From Lacunisphaera sp. (GTDB taxonomy: Bacteria; Verrucomicrobiota; Verrucomicrobiia; Opitutales; Opitutaceae): a stretch of DNA of 64,000 bases. Positions within the stretch are counted from its first letter, which is position 1, and every line of letters starts with the position of its first letter. Of this stretch, positions 63,107 to 64,000 are shown one piece after another. The translations under genes and the position numbers were made by a program. The notes beneath the pieces are model-generated. The model did no database searches. It saw nothing but the letters and a program-made list of their open reading frames with translations, and had not been told where the DNA came from. The stretch spans positions 124,001 through 188,000 of the forward strand of contig JAQSCO010000060.1 in assembly GCA_029945445.1 (NCBI GenBank), given 5' to 3'.

Positions 63107-63691
63107 ATGAAAAACCTGCTCCGCTCCTCCCTCGCCGCCGCGACGCTGTCGCTGGCCTTGACCGCCTCCTCCTACGCCGCCGACACCGAAGCCGGTGCCA
63201 TCGACATCGGCCAGCTGATGCCCTCCGCCAAGGGCCAGTTCGTCGAGATCAACCTTTCCTCGGCCATGCTGAAGTTCGCCGCGCGCATCGCCGCCCGGCA
63301 GGAGCCCGAGACCGCCGAGCTCATCCGCGGCCTCAAGAGTATCCGCGTCAATGTCGTCGGCATGGATGACTCCAACCGCGCCGCCACGGTCGAGAAGATC
63401 GAGAGCGTCCGCCGCAAGCTCGAGGCCGAGGGCTGGACCAAGATGGTCACCGTCCGCGAGAAGGAAGGCGGCGACAACGTTGATATCCACGTCAAGCAGC
63501 GCGGCGAGGAGGCCATCGACGGCCTGGTCGTCACCGTGATCGACCGGAAGGGCGAGGCCGTCTTCGTGAACATCGTCGGCAACATCAACGCCGACCAGAT
63601 CGCCAAGATCGCCGACAAGTTCGACATCGAGCCGCTCAAGAAGCTGCACATGAAAATCGAAGCCAAGCACCACGAGGAGAAGGGCGTCTGA
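63107..63691 (+). CDS. Exported DUF4252 protein
   Basis: A 194-aa exported protein with signal peptide (RSSLAAATLSLALTASSYAA) and a DUF4252 domain (LKSIRVNVVGMDDSNRAATV, then VFVNIVGNINADQIAKIADK). Members are small envelope proteins of unknown function, often next to regulatory genes. The ATG at 63107 starts the signal peptide; an open frame 41 codons upstream is excluded. It follows uvrA by 133 bp and precedes the truncated membrane protein by 31 bp. Confidence 0.84.
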   Translation: MKNLLRSSLAAATLSLALTASSYAADTEAGAIDIGQLMPSAKGQFVEINLSSAMLKFAARIAARQEPETAELIRGLKSIRVNVVGMDDSNRAATVEKIESVRRKLEAEGWTKMVTVREKEGGDNVDIHVKQRGEEAIDGLVVTVIDRKGEAVFVNIVGNINADQIAKIADKFDIEPLKKLHMKIEAKHHEEKGV

Positions 63692-63722
63692 GCCCCGGCT
63701 CGATTCGCCCGAGGACACGTCC

Positions 63723-64000
63723 ATGAATTCTGCCCCTCAAGCGGCCGCGCCCCGCCGCCATGTCTGGCGCTGGGTGCTGCTCGGTGCCGGCCTCTGCCTT
63801 ACGCCGTTTGTGGGCCTGGCGATTGTCCTCGCCAGCTTCCTCACCCTGCAACGCGATGCCTCCGCCCTGCGCCAACACGTCATGGACGCGACCGACGCCC
63901 ACTGGAGCACCAAGGTGCAGGTGAGCGTCGGCCGCCTGACGCTCGGCGCGGTCCGGCAGGGCCTGCGCTTCGTGCATGCCGAGGGCATCGACGATGCCCG
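63723..64000 (+). CDS. Membrane protein, N-terminal part only
   Basis: The gene runs off the right edge; 92 residues are visible. After an Ala-rich N-terminus (NSAPQAAAPRRHVWRWVLLG) a membrane helix (LGAGLCLTPFVGLAIVLASF) leads into an extracytoplasmic helix (LQRDASALRQHVMDATDAHW) and a beta-like segment (KVQVSVGRLTLGAVRQGLRF). It may belong to the same operon as the DUF4252 gene 31 bp upstream. Family unknown. Confidence 0.6.
   Translation, partial: MNSAPQAAAPRRHVWRWVLLGAGLCLTPFVGLAIVLASFLTLQRDASALRQHVMDATDAHWSTKVQVSVGRLTLGAVRQGLRFVHAEGIDDA

Overview
The window is a 64 kb stretch of GC-rich, Gram-negative chromosome that is densely packed with genes. lpxK, a UvrA, beta-barrel outer-membrane proteins and a TonB-free envelope gene set indicate a diderm. 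The menaquinone genes menF, menD and menB, a long plant/cyanobacterial-type IspH, and a papain-like protease fused to a short N-terminal module that I associate with Planctomycetes and Verrucomicrobia point to Verrucomicrobia, probably the Opitutaceae. That assignment is inferred from gene content and family knowledge, not from a marker-gene search. I saw no tRNA, rRNA, CRISPR array, IS element or prophage.

Layout. 1-2.5 kb: a truncated membrane sensor, a secreted unknown, two hot-dog thioesterases and a lone response regulator. 2.6-6.7 kb: a ParA-like ATPase followed on the same strand by an unknown 324-aa protein, a proline-rich coiled-coil protein and an outer-membrane barrel. This is the most unusual gene set of the left half. 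6.7-14.7 kb: ispH, an Xre-RES toxin-antitoxin pair with a striking double operator, alaS, an MBL-fold hydrolase, ribD and rdgB. 14.8-16.7 kb: a NarL-type two-component pair. 16.8-24.4 kb: metG-menF-menD, the potassium transporter kup, and menB. 24.4-26.5 kb: an ECF sigma operon in which two secreted proteins lie between the sigma factor and its zinc-finger anti-sigma factor. 26.5-36.6 kb: two M29 aminopeptidases, a papain-like protease, class II aldolase, topoisomerase III, a class V aminotransferase and lpxK. 36.7-43.7 kb: an adenosine deaminase-like enzyme, an RluD-type pseudouridine synthase, a glutamate carboxypeptidase II-like peptidase, ppx/gppA, rsmI, a 49-aa lipoprotein and a membrane-anchored coiled-coil protein. 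43.8-52.6 kb: a pseudopilin, pgi, scpB, a divergent Gfo/Idh protein, rpmA-rplU, a 3-methyladenine glycosylase, a DUF3108 protein, an MBL exonuclease and an AI-2E family permease. 52.6-53.0 kb: a non-coding gap holding what looks like a broken gene. 53.0-59.9 kb: an RND/MMPL exporter, a YCF48-like repeat protein, a DUF1329 protein and a DUF1302 protein, which together look like one trans-envelope system. 60.1-64 kb: uvrA, a DUF4252 protein and a truncated membrane protein.

Superimposed on the genes is a family of intergenic palindromes of the REP type: a GTAG (or GGAG) tetranucleotide followed by a hairpin, often in inverted pairs. They occur near 21.5, 35.4, 37.7, 38.75 and 55.4 kb, and two of them supply the TAG stop codon of the upstream gene. 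A different inverted repeat built of ACACGGAA-like units lies at 36.63-36.70 kb. Gene starts were moved downstream of the longest open frame wherever a family-typical N-terminus, signal peptide or overlap with the upstream gene argued for it; each case is noted.
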